Shown in pieces: positions 7,977-17,696 of a stretch of 64,000 nucleotides of DNA. Under the pieces are notes generated by a model. The model did no database searches, had not been told where the DNA came from, and saw nothing but the letters and a program-made list of their open reading frames with translations. The stretch lies in contig NW_026973566.1 in NCBI RefSeq assembly GCF_963855985.1, positions 1,426,001-1,490,000 of the forward strand. Reading direction: 5' to 3'. Source of the stretch: Ostrinia nubilalis (Eukaryota; Arthropoda; Insecta; Lepidoptera; Crambidae). Position 1 is the first letter of the stretch. Every line of letters begins with the position of its first letter. Both the position numbers and the translations under genes were made by a program.

Positions 7977-10857
7977 TCATATCAACATACTTCATCAGAA
8001 CATATCGGGACTTATCAATAAAAGTGACGAGCTGATCCTGCACCTGGATGAACTAAAAAAAGAAAAAGGAAAAATAGTTGATATAATATGCGTGACAGAG
8101 CATAATATGATACCAGAAATAGAAGAATTCTTAACTATACCAAACTATGCCTTAGCTTCAAGCTTTTCTCGAAAGAAGAAACGAGGAGGTGCATGTATTT
8201 TAGCAAGAAAAAACCTTCAATATAAAGTTCTTGAAGAAATAAAAAAACTTTCTATAGAGTGTATAGTGGAATGCTGTGGTATAGAAATATGTAAACATAA
8301 TATGATAGTTGTGTGTATGTATAGAGTCCCAAATACAAATAGATCTAGTCTTGACATGTTTCACGAAACACTTGAAAGGATTTTAAATATCATCTGTGAT
8401 AAAAAAAGTAAAAAAGTCGTTATCTGCGGTGATTTTAACATCGACATTTTAAAAGACAATCCAAAAAGTCGCGATTTTACATACCAATTAATGAGCCGAA
8501 ATCTGATACTTGAGTTAAAAATGCCGACAAGAATAGCTAGTGGAACATGTCTAGACAATTTCGCTCATAACATTAAGGGATCAAAGGGTGAAGTTATTGA
8601 TACAGCTCTTTCGGATCACACTGGACAGTTACTGGAATGTCCTGTGAGAAAGTCATGTGCTCTAGATACTTGGTACATAAACCGTCGTGATTTCAGTGAG
8701 CAAAACTTAAGAATATTTAAGAGACATTTAGCAACATTAACTTTTCATGACATATTAAGTTCCGATGATCCAAACATAGCATATGACTGTTTCACTGATA
8801 TTTTTAAATGTATCTATGATCTATGTTTTCCTTATAAAATCATTAAAAAAAGTTGTAAAATCAAACATAATTGGATTTCTAGAGGCATAAGGACTTGCAG
8901 TAAAAAAAAACGAGAATGTCTATGGCAATTTAGGTGTAGAAAAGACATAGAGGCTAAAACTGCATACAAGAGATACTCTACAGCCCTAAAGAAAATTATC
9001 AAATTAACAAAACGTTCACAGAACGACAATTTCATTAGGACATCTAAAAATAAAACTAAGGCTACTTGGGCAGTAATAAACAATTCTAAAACAAAAGCAC
9101 CTAAAGAACCCATACATAAAATAAAAATTGATAATAAGTACATTACTGACCCCATAGATATTGCTAATGCTTTTAACAACTTTTTTATTGACGACATTAG
9201 AGATAGTAGTGATTGCAATATTGGAAATAATAAAATTTACACTGAAAATAATAAAATTGACATTGAAAATAATAAAAACTCTATTTTTATGAGCCCTACA
9301 ACACCTGACCAAGTTTTGAATATAATAAAAACGTTAAAAAACACAAATAGTGTCGGCTTTGATGACATTAGCACCAAAGCTGTAAAATATGTGGGGGACC
9401 TGATCGCATCACCATTGAGTCACATAATAAATTTAACTTTCTCTACTGGTATGTATCCAAATAATTTAAAACCTGCCATTGTCAAGCCACTTTTTAAAAA
9501 GGGGGACAAAGAATTGACCAAAAATTATCGCCCGATAGCTTTATTGTCTGTATTCTCAAAAATATTTGAAAAAGTAATTCATTGTATCATCTACAATTTT
9601 CTGGAAAAATACAAAATATTAACCAAAGAGCAAAAAGGCTTCCGTAAGCACACTTCAATAAATACGGCCATCTATGATCTTGTGAACAGAGCGATCAATA
9701 GTCTAGACAATAGGATGCCATCATGCGCTATCTATATGGATATGACAAAAGCATTTGATCACGTCAATCATCAAATTCTAATAAATAAACTAGGTCGCTA
9801 TGGCATACGTGGCAATGCATTGAGTCTGATAACATCTTACCTACAAGACAGACACCAGTATACTGAGCTTACTCAGATCTGTATGTCTAGTAAAAAAGAA
9901 AAAATATTTAAATCTCAAAAAAGACTAAATGAATGCGGGGTACCACAGGGTAGTGTATTGGGACCCTTACTCTTTATAATTTACATCAATGATATAGTTA
10001 AATCGATTAATCATCCAATGATACTATTTTCCGACGATAGTACTATCTTTATAGAGTGCAAAAACGATGATTATACAAATTATGAAAACGATATAAACAA
10101 GACCATAAAAGATTTTATTAGGTGGATGGAACAAAATAATTTAAAGGTTAATTTAGAAAAAACAAATATAATGCATTTTTCTCAGAAAAAAATTTATCCT
10201 AATTTGAATATTAACTACGGAGATTGTAAAATAGAAAGAACCAATGGCACAAAATTTCTTGGCATATATATAGACAGCAATATGTCATGGGAATCCCATT
10301 CTATTGAAGTTTGCAAAAAAATGTATAAATTTTCATTTGCACTTTACAAGTTAGCTAAGACTGCTAACCGTGATACAGTATTAACGGCTTACCATGGTTT
10401 TGTTGCCTCGACTCTTCGTTATGGTGTAATATTTTGGGGCAATTCTACCTACAGAGAAATATTACTGAGGGTTCAAAAGCGATGTGTTAGGGCTATATGC
10501 GGTCTTAAACCTATAGAAAGTTGTCAGCCATATTTTAAATCACTGAAGTTATTAACTTTTCCATGTATATATATTTTTGAACTGTGTGTATTCGTAAAAT
10601 CTAATCCAGATTTGTTTAAAAAAAAAGATCACATACCTAACCTTCGCCCTAGAAAACCCGAACTTTGCACAAATAATAAATGTAAAACCGCACTAATGCG
10701 TAAAAATGTCACAGAAATGGCTCCAAAGGTTTACAACAAACTCCCAGAATCCTTGAAGCAATTTAATTTAAATAAATTTAAAATTATTTTATCAAAAATG
10801 TTAATAGATAAATGTTATTATAATATGAATGAATATTTTAATGATAGAGAATTGTAA
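7942..10857 (+). CDS. LINE ORF2: APE-type endonuclease plus reverse transcriptase
   Basis: 971 codons, uninterrupted. The N-terminal endonuclease shows QNISGL (metal-binding Asn), TEHN (Glu), YRVPN, GDFNID near residue 163 and SDH near 225, so the catalytic set is present. The reverse transcriptase shows NYRPIAL, YMDMTKAFDHVNH, GVPQGSVLGPLL and FSDDS near residue 696. The usual FADD box has Ser in place of Ala, but both catalytic Asp remain. The C-terminal domain has the IIFWG-type (here VIFWGNS) and YYNMNEYF motifs shared with the truncated LINE at 11358-12539. The frame opens with GTG at 7942, overlapping ORF1, so translation probably depends on reinitiation or another non-standard mechanism. 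The protein nicks target DNA and primes cDNA synthesis. Confidence 0.9.
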   Translation: MKNTKDSFFFYNHINILHQNISGLINKSDELILHLDELKKEKGKIVDIICVTEHNMIPEIEEFLTIPNYALASSFSRKKKRGGACILARKNLQYKVLEEIKKLSIECIVECCGIEICKHNMIVVCMYRVPNTNRSSLDMFHETLERILNIICDKKSKKVVICGDFNIDILKDNPKSRDFTYQLMSRNLILELKMPTRIASGTCLDNFAHNIKGSKGEVIDTALSDHTGQLLECPVRKSCALDTWYINRRDFSEQNLRIFKRHLATLTFHDILSSDDPNIAYDCFTDIFKCIYDLCFPYKIIKKSCKIKHNWISRGIRTCSKKKRECLWQFRCRKDIEAKTAYKRYSTALKKIIKLTKRSQNDNFIRTSKNKTKATWAVINNSKTKAPKEPIHKIKIDNKYITDPIDIANAFNNFFIDDIRDSSDCNIGNNKIYTENNKIDIENNKNSIFMSPTTPDQVLNIIKTLKNTNSVGFDDISTKAVKYVGDLIASPLSHIINLTFSTGMYPNNLKPAIVKPLFKKGDKELTKNYRPIALLSVFSKIFEKVIHCIIYNFLEKYKILTKEQKGFRKHTSINTAIYDLVNRAINSLDNRMPSCAIYMDMTKAFDHVNHQILINKLGRYGIRGNALSLITSYLQDRHQYTELTQICMSSKKEKIFKSQKRLNECGVPQGSVLGPLLFIIYINDIVKSINHPMILFSDDSTIFIECKNDDYTNYENDINKTIKDFIRWMEQNNLKVNLEKTNIMHFSQKKIYPNLNINYGDCKIERTNGTKFLGIYIDSNMSWESHSIEVCKKMYKFSFALYKLAKTANRDTVLTAYHGFVASTLRYGVIFWGNSTYREILLRVQKRCVRAICGLKPIESCQPYFKSLKLLTFPCIYIFELCVFVKSNPDLFKKKDHIPNLRPRKPELCTNNKCKTALMRKNVTEMAPKVYNKLPESLKQFNLNKFKIILSKMLIDKCYYNMNEYFNDREL

Positions 10858-11182
10858 CCATTAATATAAATGTGATTGTATAATATGTAAATTTTTAACT
10901 TTTATTGTGTTTATGACATTGTTTTATTATTATTATTATTTTATTTTTTACTAATCTATTATGTTTAAATGTAATGTGGAATGTTTATTCAATTATAATA
11001 TGACTGCGATTGATCTGACATTATTTAAGTGAAAATTCTTTTTTATGTAAATGAAATTTGATAAGTTTGATTTATAATTTTGCATGCCAAAAGGTGGAAG
11101 ATGGAGATACTAAAATACTTGTAACACCTACATTTACCCATGTTCGCAAAATAAATATATTTGATTTGATTTGATTTGATTT
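10858..11182 (+). other. LINE-1 3'UTR and (TTTGA)n tail
   Basis: AT-rich 3'UTR ending in 'aaataaatatatttgat' and about four TTTGA/GATTT units at 11155-11182. Confidence 0.7.
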
Positions 11183-12539
11183 AGACTTTATATCGAAAAT
11201 AATACTAACATGTCTTATTACATTAATTGATTAAAAACAGAAAACTAATAAATTATCATTAATTAAATTATAAACTAATACAGAATGTCATATTGAATAA
11301 TTATTGTCATATCATATTGAAAATGTCACCTCAGGATAATAATGTACTTATTGTATGTCACTTAACATTACAATTAAAATATTCATTTAATGAGTAGAAC
11401 GACCTCTCCACAAGCCATGCATGCAGTTTGGTTTGAAACTGAGATCCGCTAAGCCCTCTTAATTCCGCGGGCAATGAGTTAAAAACTTTAATGGCCATAT
11501 AATAACAATTTTTCTGGACCATTGTCAACCTGCAAAGGGGAATCTGAAGTAGGTTTATAGGACGTTCCCTCAATTGTTTTACAGTGACCACCTGTTTTGC
11601 TGAAAAAAGACCTAAGTTATTTTTAACAAATATACAAATCTGTTTGATGTATAGGCAGGTAAGAGTCAATAGTGACATTTTTTTGAACAGTGGTCTGCAA
11701 GAATCTCTAAATTTAGCACCACAGACAGCCCTTATACATTTTTTTTGGACTCTGAATACCATGACAATATCAGTGCAGTTTCCCCATATGATAAGACCAT
11801 ACTGCAGTACTGAGACGACATAGGCATGATATGTTTGTAAGGCTACCTCCACCGAGACTGTCTCTCTAAGTTTACGGAGTACGAACACAAACCTACTTAA
11901 CTTTTCACATACACTATCAACATGATACTTCCAACAACAGTTTTCGTCAATTGTAATACCAAGAAATCTGATCACCGGGACTTGCTGAATCAGTTGTCCA
12001 GCATGGGTAATGTCAATATTAGTACTTCTTGAATTATAAGTTTTAAATTGCATCATTTTAGTTTTTTCTATATTAACCCTTAAATTATTTACCTTTAGCC
12101 AGTTCATTGCCTTGTTTATTGTAACCTGCGCCTCTTTCTTCAGTACTTCCGTATCTTTGGCGCTAATAATAAAAGTTGTGTCGTCAGCAAACAATATAGT
12201 CTTGTGATTAGTAATGGAAGGCAAGTCATTTATATAGAGTACAAATAAGGTTGGTCCTAAAATGCTTCCTTGCGGAACTCCAAATTTATTAAGTTTGTAT
12301 TCTGATCTATAGTTTACCTGTCTCACCTTTCCATTAATGTTTTCCGTTTTACTAATTTCTACGCATTGTTTTCTGTTATCTAGATAACTAACAAACCAAT
12401 CCCTTACAGTACCTCTAACACCGTACTTTTCCAACTTTGATATGAGCCTCCCATGATTAACAAAATCGAATGCTTTGCTCATATCAAGATATAAAGCTAT
12501 CACAGGCATTTTTTTATCAAGACTCTGTGTTACAGAATG
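11183..12539 (-). pseudogene. 5'-truncated CR1-like LINE, RT C-terminal half
   Basis: A minus-strand open frame from about 12539 to 11358 encodes the RT from just before the LDMSKAFDFVNH motif, through GVPQGSILGPTLF and FADDTTF near residue 105, to the C-terminus FYSLNEYFN. Endonuclease, ORF1 and the RT fingers are missing, which is typical 5' truncation during target-primed reverse transcription. An in-frame stop lies just upstream, near 12556. The insert between the RT thumb motifs and the C-terminus resemble the intact LINE at 5720-11182, so both are in the same clade, though clearly different families. Positions 11183-11357 are its 3'UTR, abutting the other LINE tail to tail. Confidence 0.8.
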
Positions 12540-12559
12540 TACTAAAGAAAAAAGTCAGT

Positions 12560-12736
12560 GTAGTAGTGAATCAGCTGAACAGGGTGTTGTATTGGGTTGA
12601 TAAGAAATGAAGTTGTTTCCTTAATTATCTCGGAAACTAGCCTGAATTTTTGGCTCAAACTTTGGGAACGTATTCAGTGTGACGTATACATGCTCCCATT
12701 AAACGGAACGTAGCTGATTTAGAAGGACCCTATATA
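12560..12736 (-). repeat. Right copy of the inverted 'agggtccttctaaa' repeat
   Basis: The reverse complement of 12660-12736 matches 3092-3170. The rest of the segment, towards 12560, has no counterpart on the left. It directly precedes the truncated LINE. Confidence 0.5.
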
Positions 12737-13402
12737 TTTTCAACATGTGTATAGATCTGATAATAATAGTTTTATTTAATATTGTAAGTTAACCTTGATT
12801 TTTGAATGCAATTATGTAATGATACCGACTACTTCCGTTTCTTTAGGAAATACTTCATAGTTTTGTTTATACAATTTATTAACGTGCTGGTAGGTAATTG
12901 ATTATTATTATTAAATTATTAATTAAATTATTACTGTAAATAAATACAAATAAATCAAAGTTATGAAGTATTGTAATTAATAAAGACAGTGTATTGATAC
13001 CCGCGGTTGTCGATAGTTCTGTGCCATGGCGGCATTCTTGTTCGAGCTGTGAAACGAATTGTATTGCACAAGAAATATACGGAGTGATTGGTGAATAACT
13101 GTGTTTGAGTTTCTACGTCTTCCATTTCTGAGGCTGTCCCATATTTATTATCCGCTTGAAAAAATGACGCGTTTACAAAAAAACGTCCTTGAATGCCGAC
13201 CCCATGACGTCACCCGCCGCGCGTGGGACCCTAGTCGTAAAAACTAATGTTTATGACCGCTTCTTAGAAAGGTTATGAATAGAGTGCCGTTTTTATGATA
13301 GCAGATGAATGTAGCTTTCGAACAGTGTTGTTATCGTTGCTTTTTATGTACATTATTAATTACAATGAACTATGAAAGTCGAAACTAGCTGTAGAAATGG
13401 CT
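12737..13402. other. Gene-free stretch left of Polinton A remnant
   Basis: AT-rich sequence with one GC-richer patch near 13010-13050 and 13195-13230. No supported ORF, no RNA gene and no clear element ends were seen. Confidence 0.4.
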
Positions 13403-13712
13403 AATACTCGAGCTAAAGTATGTTTTATTTCCGTAATTAAATCGATAACCTACTTATTTTTTTTATTCATTAGGTCAATTGGTTAATGTGTTGTAAGATA
13501 AACTTAAGAGCACAACTTAACTTGTAGAATGTTTCTTCTATAAAAAATAAAAACTTCAAAAATCGGACGTGTGACGGCTCATGTCAAACTGAGAGGAATA
13601 CTCGAGCTAAAGTATGTTTTATTTCCGTAATTAAATCGATAACCTACTTATTTTTTTATTCATTAGGTCAATTGGTTAATGTGTTGTAAGATAAACATAA
13701 GAGCACAACTTA
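13403..13712 (+). repeat. Direct repeat pair of about 118 bp
   Basis: 13403-13519 and 13595-13712 are almost identical: both begin 'aatactcgagctaaag' and end 'gagcacaactta', with single-base differences. They are separated by about 75 bp. The second copy runs into the open frame of the capsid-like fragment at 13701. They may reflect a local duplication at the truncation point of Polinton A. Confidence 0.75.
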
Positions 13713-13979
13713 TACGAACAATACGTAAGATTTCAACAGTCTTATTACGGACGTCGACCAGAGCCGTTGATGAGTTTAAAGGAATTTAAAGACGTAGCCC
13801 CTTTATTTATTATTGACTGTTCGCGGCAGCATGAAACTTTGAAGGGATCGATTGACGTAAGAGTTGAAATCGAAACAGATCAAGAAATACCGGATCAGAC
13901 AGCTGCATATTGTTTAATTTTAAACGACTGTATATTTGAATACAAGCCTTTGAGTAATATTGTGAAAAAAACATCATGA
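13701..13979 (+). CDS. C-terminal part of a Polinton-type structural protein (tentative)
   Basis: The frame is open from 13701, just after an in-frame stop, and contains YEQYVRFQQSYYG before the first Met at 13770. It continues with PLFIIDCSRQ, DVRVEIE and TAAYCLILND. I associate the FDCSRQ-like block and the AYCLI block with C-termini of Polinton/Maverick virion-type proteins, but this is from memory of the family and is unverified. The reading frame clearly begins upstream of any Met, so the gene is 5'-truncated. Its stop overlaps the next start as ATGA at 13976-13979, a compact arrangement also seen in Polinton B at 59380. Confidence 0.45.
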   Translation, partial: EHNLYEQYVRFQQSYYGRRPEPLMSLKEFKDVAPLFIIDCSRQHETLKGSIDVRVEIETDQEIPDQTAAYCLILNDCIFEYKPLSNIVKKTS

Positions 13980-14467
13980 ATTGTAACACAATTATAGTTG
14001 ATTTACAAGGGTTCAAAGATCATAAAAATGACTTTTTAGTAAAAGAGTTATGTATAGCGAATCAAGAGTCTACTTATCTATTTTTAATTAAGCCACCGTA
14101 CCCATTCTCATCATTAACCGATGAAGAAAAAAAGAATGTGCGTTGGCTAGAAACGAATAGAGGGTATCGATGGAGTGAAGGCTATGTCGACTACAGAGAA
14201 TTTAGAAGAATTATTAAACCCTATTTTAAGGACAGAAATATTATTGTGAAGGGCGAAGAAAAAGTTAAATGGGTGAAAGAGTTATGTGATCATGATAATA
14301 TTGTAGACATTACTTGCCAACAGATTCCTAATTTTAACTCACTTTATGACCTTTATTGTAAAGACAATTTATTCAATTGTTATAATCATAAGAAATATTG
14401 TGCATTGAAAAATGTTTTGTGTATAAAAAAATGGTGTTTAGAAAACGATATTAAATGTTTTTATTAA
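13976..14467 (+). CDS. 163-residue mobile-element-associated protein (VDLQGFK family)
   Basis: Intact ORF of 163 codons starting at the ATG that overlaps the preceding stop. Features are IIVDLQGFK at the N-terminus, KELCIA, a KPPYPF block, WLETNRGYRW, and a Cys/His-rich C-terminus (CQQ, YCKD, CYNHKKYCALKN). The first strand with an early Asp resembles an RNase H/exonuclease-like fold start. Similar insect proteins, often next to large DNA transposons, come to mind, but I cannot name a function. A poly(A)-like AATAAA follows at about 14468. It lies with the capsid-like fragment upstream and opposite to polB, as expected for Polinton A. Confidence 0.55.
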   Translation: MNCNTIIVDLQGFKDHKNDFLVKELCIANQESTYLFLIKPPYPFSSLTDEEKKNVRWLETNRGYRWSEGYVDYREFRRIIKPYFKDRNIIVKGEEKVKWVKELCDHDNIVDITCQQIPNFNSLYDLYCKDNLFNCYNHKKYCALKNVLCIKKWCLENDIKCFY

Positions 14468-14671
14468 AATAAATACGGATATTTTAAACTGACTGTCTTT
14501 TTATTTCAGTATCAAAGCATGAGCAAGTATGAGGAATAAATAAAGTCGTAGATTTAATATACACAAATTTATTTTACCATTTATTTATTATTTTCAATTA
14601 ACTTAGTCTATTTATTATTACTTACATTCTACATACAAGTACTTACAACTAATAACTTACAATCTATTACA

Positions 14672-15040
14672 CTAGTAACTATCACCACAGAGTTCTTTAG
14701 ATATTTTCCTAACTAACGTTTCTGTAAGATCTAACACTTCATCTTTGTTTGGTTCTTGCACCACATACTGAGCACTGAGTACCACGTTATTGTCCGCACT
14801 TTCCACATCAGTCTGTTGCGTCTGTGATAACGATACAGCGTCACTGGTTAGGTCTATAATCTTTATTTGGATCAGCTTTGAACCCTTCCGATCTTTGCGT
14901 ATGACAAATGATCTAGATGAGATGTTCGCCTTCTTCTTACTGTTCGCATCTCTCTTAGGCCTCCCTTTTCTTTCTGTCTTCGGTTCAACAGGCTGCACAC
15001 CGAACAGTTCTTGGCAGTGCTGCGTAAAGTTCTTGTGCAT
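14672..15040 (-). CDS. Hypothetical 122-residue basic/acidic protein, possible Polinton A accessory gene
   Basis: ATG-initiated minus-strand ORF. The N-terminal third is strongly basic, with RKGRPKRD (AT-hook-like GRPKR core, possible nuclear localisation signal) followed by a Lys run. The C-terminal half is acidic and ends CGDSY. An AATAAA lies downstream on the same strand, near 14615. No recognised family. It is convergent with the gene at 13976-14467, so it would share the strand of polB. It is moderately likely to be a real gene of the transposon and could be a chance ORF. Confidence 0.35.
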   Translation of the reverse strand: MHKNFTQHCQELFGVQPVEPKTERKGRPKRDANSKKKANISSRSFVIRKDRKGSKLIQIKIIDLTSDAVSLSQTQQTDVESADNNVVLSAQYVVQEPNKDEVLDLTETLVRKISKELCGDSY

Positions 15041-17388
15041 ATTGCGAGAAGATTATTTCCGAAGAGTCAAACATATTGATCTGTAAACAAAATAAACACT
15101 TATTAGTACATTTTTATAACTGCATTAAATTGTTATCAGGGACTTGATGTGGACTGTATTTATAGAAGTAAAGAAAGAAATCAGCTTTGTATAGACATAA
15201 GACTTAAAAATAACAAGACATACAAAAATAACAACAGATTTAAATAGAAAAAATAATAATTAATTAACTTACCAACAAGTAGCCACAAATAGTGATCGAT
15301 GCAACGTGAATGTTGCAAGAAAGGGATTTTTCCTGGCGGCTTGGTGACTGGAATTGAACCGCCACCGGTGCAGACGGAGAAGATGGTGAATTGTCTGCAC
15401 GTGAAAAAGAGGTTGTCCGGCTTGCAGAAATTTATAAAAGTTACCGTTCCTTGTATGAAATTAAAAAATGTAAATAAAACAGCTCCCTCTCAATTGACAC
15501 AATTTATTTTGTCTCGTAAGCTCGTATACAGTTGACAATTACGATATTATAACTACTGTAATAGATAGTGCCAATCTCAAGGGATTCAGGGTCGTTAATT
15601 AGGTTCGGTTTGGTGAATATTATTGCCACTACAAATTTCTTAAAACTCAGCCTAAATATTAAAAGACTCTACTAGTTAAGATAACTGCGCGATGTCAAGT
15701 CGGAAAGACTCCTACTTGAAGGATGGAAAAGTGGGTACCTTGGAAGCCATGCGGTTATAAGCCGTTACCCTGAACGTTCCTCTCTTCTTCCGGGGTCCAA
15801 CGGGTCTCGCACACTTTTAGGCTACAAGCAGCGTCCTCCACGGCCTCAAGCGCGCAGTGCCAGATGAAGCTCTTGCATCTCCTCGACAGGAAAGCGTTCA
15901 AACTCTTGCAGATACAGAGGTGTGATGACAAGGAGGAAATGCGAAGAGATCAGCAGTTTAGAAAGGAGAAATAATTTATACGAAATGATAAGAAATCAAT
16001 ATGAAATATTGAAATATCTAGAATATGAAATGTCTATAAAATATCTATAAAAATGAAATCCCGCATCTGAAACGAAAAATACGAGTGTCAGCATCACATG
16101 TGGAACGTGGCATTAGGTTATGAAAAAACCCGCAATGGGAAACAAATACTTACAAAGACTGTTCGCTAATTTGAGCTTCACTCGCAGTCTTCAGCAACCC
16201 AACCCTCATCCACAATAGCATTTAGGGAATTTCTGAAAGAAACGATCACATGAAATACCACGTACTGGAATACGAAAAATATCAATCACGAAAAATAAAT
16301 AAATTCTCCGACGGGAACTTACCTCATGTGTGTTATTTTTATTTATTCATCAAGAAATTATCGTGGATGCATTTTGCATCACCCGATTTGAAATACAAGG
16401 AATTACATTCCCGAAAATAATAAAATTGCGGTTGCGCAAGATCGACCAAAATTCCAAAGTGATTTGACAGCTTAACTGACAGCCGCGAGTCATTGACATC
16501 GCAAGACGTTTCGTTTCGCCGCTTAGATAAACAGCAAACACTAATAAAAACCATGATGAAAACAATTTCCAGAACACTGAAAATATTCTATTTAAAAAAT
16601 AGAATAATCAATATAAAAACACTAGGAAATGTTTCATCAAAATATATTTCAATTAACTGAGCAAAAAGCGCCATCTATTGCAAATTAATTCTAAATCACG
16701 CCAATAGATGTCGCTAGTGGTATCCAAAATCAGAATATCGAGAAGAAATATCAATTTGTGAAAAACAGCAAACGGCAACGTTACAATGTTAGAAATTAAA
16801 TTTTAGTTATTGTATTTATATTAATTCCAAGTTTGCACTTTGACGTCAGTGACCTACTTAGTGACACGTGGAAATACAACGTGAACTAAAATTTGATAAC
16901 TAAGTAATTAGGGTAAAAGCACCGTTTGTGGTCACTGTACTCTTTTGGCCACATAAAATTGAAGTAAGTTTAAAAAATATTGTTTTAATAAAACAATATT
17001 TATTAATAAAACAATATTTATTAATAGTTAAGACTAAATTGGTATTTCAAGATAAATTATCAAATAATAATGGACAAAAACGGTACCAAGATGACCGAAA
17101 CCATTACTTCTACCCTATTGTGAAATTTACTTACTAAGAAAATTTGTATCCTACATTACGAAACTAACAGTTTGCACTTTAACAACGATGGTAATATGGT
17201 TAAGGCAACACCTAAATATTTTATTAATATAGATTTAGTAAATAAAACAAATTAATCTCTTTACTTATGACTTTGTTTAGCATATTATTATGTACAGTTA
17301 TGAATAAATCTTGTGTTAGTAAATTAAAAACTAATGGTGTTAGTAATTTTACAATTAAAATCATACTTATTTATCTATACACCTATTG
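15041..17388. other. Gene-free interior of Polinton A left part
   Basis: No supported coding sequence. 15690-15920 is GC-richer and looks like a dispersed repeat fragment of unknown type. 16668-16722 holds an inverted pair (gcgccatctattg and caatagatgtcgc). 16990-17045 has a short internal duplication of 'aaaacaatatttatta'. The rest is AT-rich. Confidence 0.4.
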
Positions 17389-17393
17389 CATAC

Positions 17394-17572
17394 TGGTAAA
17401 AATTTAATAACGATATCTGGCAACCCAGAAGCGTTGTATGCTCTATGGCCCCTCTCTATGGTCTCTTTTTCCTACCATTCAAGTGTGTGCACATGGTTGT
17501 AAATTATCTTCGCAATAAATAGAATATCACTGAAGTTAAGTGTCTTTTGTACCTGCCGCATCACTCTGTTCA
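17394..17572 (+). repeat. BEL1 5' LTR
   Basis: 179 bp, begins TGGTAAAA and ends TTCA. The sequence immediately inside, 'tggtccttcagagctgg' from 17573, looks like a BEL-type primer-binding site. It differs from the 3' LTR at about four positions, including a one-base gap. Confidence 0.9.
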
Positions 17573-17696
17573 TGGTCCTTCAGAGCTGGATGCAGAGAAT
17601 CTGTACTTGGAGCAGTTTTTTTCGTGTTGTGTGCGGCCGACCCGGGGTGACGCTAACGCATTGCATACCACTTATTGCGTGCTTTCAAAATGCCCT

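Larger units (their letters stand above)
5720..11182 (+). mobile_element. Full-length CR1-clade LINE (LINE-1 of this window)
   Basis: A 5'UTR with tandem repeats (5858-6214) is followed by ORF1 (6468-7976), ORF2 (7942-10857), a 3'UTR and a (TTTGA)n tail ending near 11182. Both ORFs are open over their full length, so the copy is young or selected. The 5' boundary near 5720 is approximate, because I could not find a clear target duplication. ORF1 with a PHD finger and ORF2 with APE-type endonuclease plus RT are the architecture of CR1-like elements. Its tail meets the 3' side of a related minus-strand LINE at 11183. Confidence 0.8.

Noticed and set aside
15299..15535. Plus-strand 78-codon ORF
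   Set aside because: No recognisable motif, no support from neighbours, and composition like the surrounding non-coding DNA.
16339..16577. Two overlapping minus-strand ORFs of about 70-75 codons
   Set aside because: No family resemblance, mutually overlapping frames, and location in AT-rich non-coding sequence.
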